This document shows positions 61,957 to 64,000 of a stretch of 64,000 nucleotides of DNA, one piece after another. Each line of letters begins with the position of its first letter. Within the stretch, counting starts at the first letter, position 1. The stretch comes from Isotricha intestinalis (taxonomy: Eukaryota; Ciliophora; Litostomatea; Vestibuliferida; Isotrichidae), in the NCBI GenBank assembly GCA_023807065.1, contig JAJJLU010003474.1:23784-87783 (forward strand), given 5' to 3'. The notes below the pieces were generated by a model that worked only from the letters and a program-made list of their open reading frames with translations, searched no databases and was not told the DNA's origin. The position numbers and the translations under genes are program-made.

Positions 61957-61995
61957 TGAAATTGTACATATGACAAAATCAAAACAATAAAAAAA

Positions 61996-64000
61996 ATGTC
62001 AGAAGAGAATAAAAAAGCAGATAAAAAATCATTAGAAGAATTAAACAACGGAAACACAAAAATAAAAGATGACTCAGAAAATTCATCTCAAAAATTAACA
62101 TTATTAAAAAAAGGTGATTACTCAATTCATGTTTTAATAGAAGAAGTAAAAAATTTACAATATATAAAAGAAAATAAACTTCCTACTCCAGTAGTAAAAA
62201 TAACTTGTTTTAACGAAACAAAAAGAAGTGAAAAACCAGAATCCCCATGTGATTCATATAATTATGGTGAACATTTTTATTTCGAAAAAACTAATTTAAC
62301 AGTAGAACAATTAGATTCATCTAAAATAATAATCGAAGTATATGATTATAAAAATTCATCAAAACGTTCTAATTATTTTGGAATATATGAATATGATATT
62401 GAATATATATATAATCAAAATAATCATTGTTTAAGAAATTTTTGGTTAGCTTTAGCTAATCCAGAAAGCGATAATATGACTAAAGTAAGAGGATATTTAA
62501 AATTATCTATTTCAGTTTTACATGATAGTGATCCTAGAGTAGAATTAGAAATAAATCAAAATTCAAATGAATGTTTTTTACCTTCTCAAATTAAAATGGA
62601 ATATAAATTATTAAGTATTTATATTATGAAAGGAGAACAATTCCCAGATATGGATTCTACTTTTAAATTATCTAAAGTTAATAAACCTTGTGATGGATTT
62701 ATTGAAATAAATTATTTAGGTTTAAAAAAAAAAACAAGTGTAGTTAAACAAGTTAATGATATTATTGAATGGAATGAAGTAATTGAAATTCCAGTTAGTG
62801 TTCCAACAGTAAGTCAAAAAATAATTTTTATAATTAAAGACCATGATACTTTAGTAAAAGATGATTTAATTGGATCAATTGAAATAGAAGTAAATGATAT
62901 AATAGGTCCAATAAATAAATATAAAGATTTTAAATTTATTGATATTTATGGTTCTCCTGAAAATAAAGATGGAAAAATGCATAATTTAATGAACAATAAT
63001 AGTGAAATTGGTTCTAAATGGAATGGAAGAATTTTATTAAAAATAGATTGTATTGATACTGATACTCCAAGTACTCAAGTAAGGAAAATTGAAGATGAAA
63101 AATTAATTAATGAAGCTAAATTACTTTCTAGGAAAAATTTATGGAGTTATTATATTAAATTATATTCTGCATATTATTTACCTACTGATGATGATTATTA
63201 TTCTATTGGAATTTCTGTTCAAGATGTTTCTGCTAATTTTAATAGTCAAAAAGCTATTAAAGGTTGTATTAATTGGAAACAATGTAAAACTTTACAATGT
63301 CAATCTCTTGCTGAAAATAAAAATGATTTACCTGATATATTTATTTATTTATATGACAAAAATCAAAATGCTATTTGCTTTCAAAGAATTAAATCAAGGG
63401 AATTTCATTTAAATGAACAAATTATGATTATTAAATTATTCCCTGATCCATGTTTTAATAAAGTTAAAGAAATTTATAAAAGTGGTTTAATAAAGATTAA
63501 AATTTCATTAATAAATAAAAACATAGACAGAAATATTAATTTAGATTTTAAAGATGGAGATTCAGAAGGAAATGAAAACGAAGTAGATGATGATTTAGAA
63601 CAATTAGTAAAAAGAGGTAATATTCCTCAAAAAACAGAAAAAGATTTATATTCAATAGTATGTATAGTATATATGAGTAGATATTTAATTAGTAGTGATA
63701 GTGAAGGAACAAATGATCCTTATGTTACAATAAGATGTTTTCAAGAAGAAAAGAAAACTAATATTAAACATGGAAGTGTAAATGGAATTTGGAATGAAAA
63801 ATTAATTTTTGACAATATTGATATGGATTTAAATAAAAAATCAACTTGGCCTATTTTTCTAATTAAAATATTAGATTATGATAAAGTAGGTTCTGATGAT
63901 ATGTTATGTTATAATTATGTTTGGTTAAGTGATTCACATTATTTAATTAATAAAACTGATTTAGTAAAACCAAAATGGTATCAATTATATTTACCTAAAA
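61996..64000 (+). CDS. Ferlin-like multi-C2-domain membrane protein, 5' part (runs off the window)
   Basis: An ATG at 61996 opens a frame that stays open to the last base (668 codons); the 3' end is outside. C2 domains are recognisable at about residues 38-165 (YSIHVLIEEVKNLQY), 190-330 (LLSIYIMKGEQFPD ... WNEVIEIPV, KDHDTLVKDDLIGS) and 548-668 (YSIVCIVYMSRYLISSDSEG, NDPYVTIRC, WNEKLIFD, DYDKVGSDD). A FerI/FerA-like helical stretch lies between the second and third. Several C2 loop Asp residues remain (DSEGTNDPY, DYDKVGSDD), so the third may bind Ca2+. Ferlins in protists drive Ca2+-triggered membrane fusion and secretion. The gene's 5' flank is copy B of the giant gene's 3' flank, so its promoter may lie within duplicated DNA. 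A 160-bp piece of it recurs at 58644. Confidence 0.88.
   Translation, partial: MSEENKKADKKSLEELNNGNTKIKDDSENSSQKLTLLKKGDYSIHVLIEEVKNLQYIKENKLPTPVVKITCFNETKRSEKPESPCDSYNYGEHFYFEKTNLTVEQLDSSKIIIEVYDYKNSSKRSNYFGIYEYDIEYIYNQNNHCLRNFWLALANPESDNMTKVRGYLKLSISVLHDSDPRVELEINQNSNECFLPSQIKMEYKLLSIYIMKGEQFPDMDSTFKLSKVNKPCDGFIEINYLGLKKKTSVVKQVNDIIEWNEVIEIPVSVPTVSQKIIFIIKDHDTLVKDDLIGSIEIEVNDIIGPINKYKDFKFIDIYGSPENKDGKMHNLMNNNSEIGSKWNGRILLKIDCIDTDTPSTQVRKIEDEKLINEAKLLSRKNLWSYYIKLYSAYYLPTDDDYYSIGISVQDVSANFNSQKAIKGCINWKQCKTLQCQSLAENKNDLPDIFIYLYDKNQNAICFQRIKSREFHLNEQIMIIKLFPDPCFNKVKEIYKSGLIKIKISLINKNIDRNINLDFKDGDSEGNENEVDDDLEQLVKRGNIPQKTEKDLYSIVCIVYMSRYLISSDSEGTNDPYVTIRCFQEEKKTNIKHGSVNGIWNEKLIFDNIDMDLNKKSTWPIFLIKILDYDKVGSDDMLCYNYVWLSDSHYLINKTDLVKPKWYQLYLPK

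Noticed and set aside
1..64000. Reassigned stop codons (TAA/TAG as Gln or TGA as Trp) for the whole genome
   Set aside because: More than a dozen long genes have no internal TAA, TAG or TGA. They use CAA for Gln, and end at TAA or TGA at the expected family lengths (for example the hexosaminidase and PKA-R). Stops inside frames occur only in decayed regions.
1..64000. tRNA, rRNA, CRISPR arrays, bacterial operons, telomeres
   Set aside because: No cloverleaf-like sequences with a TTCGA box, no regularly spaced repeats, no ribosome-binding sites and no terminal simple repeats were seen.

Overview
The window is eukaryotic nuclear DNA, very AT-rich, from a unicellular organism that most resembles a ciliate. 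The support is the gene content: an RI-type PKA regulatory subunit, a mucolipin-type channel, a ferlin, giant Cys-rich/LamG-like receptors and an XMAP215 protein. The genes are compact and the intergenic DNA is nearly pure A/T. Five introns can be proven by reading frame and are only 27, 30, 30, 31 and 36 nt long with GT..AG ends. The standard code fits: long frames contain no internal stops, most genes end in TAA, and two end in TGA. A ciliate that keeps the standard code, plus a hexosaminidase of the type found in gut Bacteroidota, suggests a litostome such as a rumen ciliate. That placement is inference.

Left part (0.1-16 kb): a coiled-coil protein, a Rab32-like GTPase with one intron, a WD40 protein resembling the TSET subunit TTRAY2/TWD40-2, a small orphan, the PKA regulatory subunit (its first exon holds the docking helix), a four-exon two-RRM RNA-binding protein, an orphan, and a protein with degenerate cyclic-nucleotide-binding folds.

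Middle part (16-37 kb): a five-TOG microtubule polymerase, a broken MFS transporter, an orphan, a TRPML-like channel, a probably myristoylated CAP protein, about 2 kb of decayed coding DNA, an NBR1-like autophagy adaptor, a secreted GH20 beta-hexosaminidase with a bacterial look, and an F-box-like/LRR protein.

Right part (37-64 kb) is a cluster of surface and membrane genes: two tandem membrane-anchored pepsin-fold proteins without a working catalytic pair and with identical 3' ends, a GAIN/GPS receptor, a 4457-residue LamG-repeat receptor, a small GPI-type surface protein, and the 5' part of a ferlin that runs off the window. The last 8 kb hold the most striking structure. The 3' 2149 bp of the giant gene is duplicated in direct orientation at an offset of 3310 bp. 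A 159-bp relic of the inside of the ferlin gene sits directly after the first copy, and what looks like the end of a Tc1/mariner/pogo-type transposon abuts the second copy.

No tRNA, rRNA, CRISPR array, telomere or replication origin was recognised.
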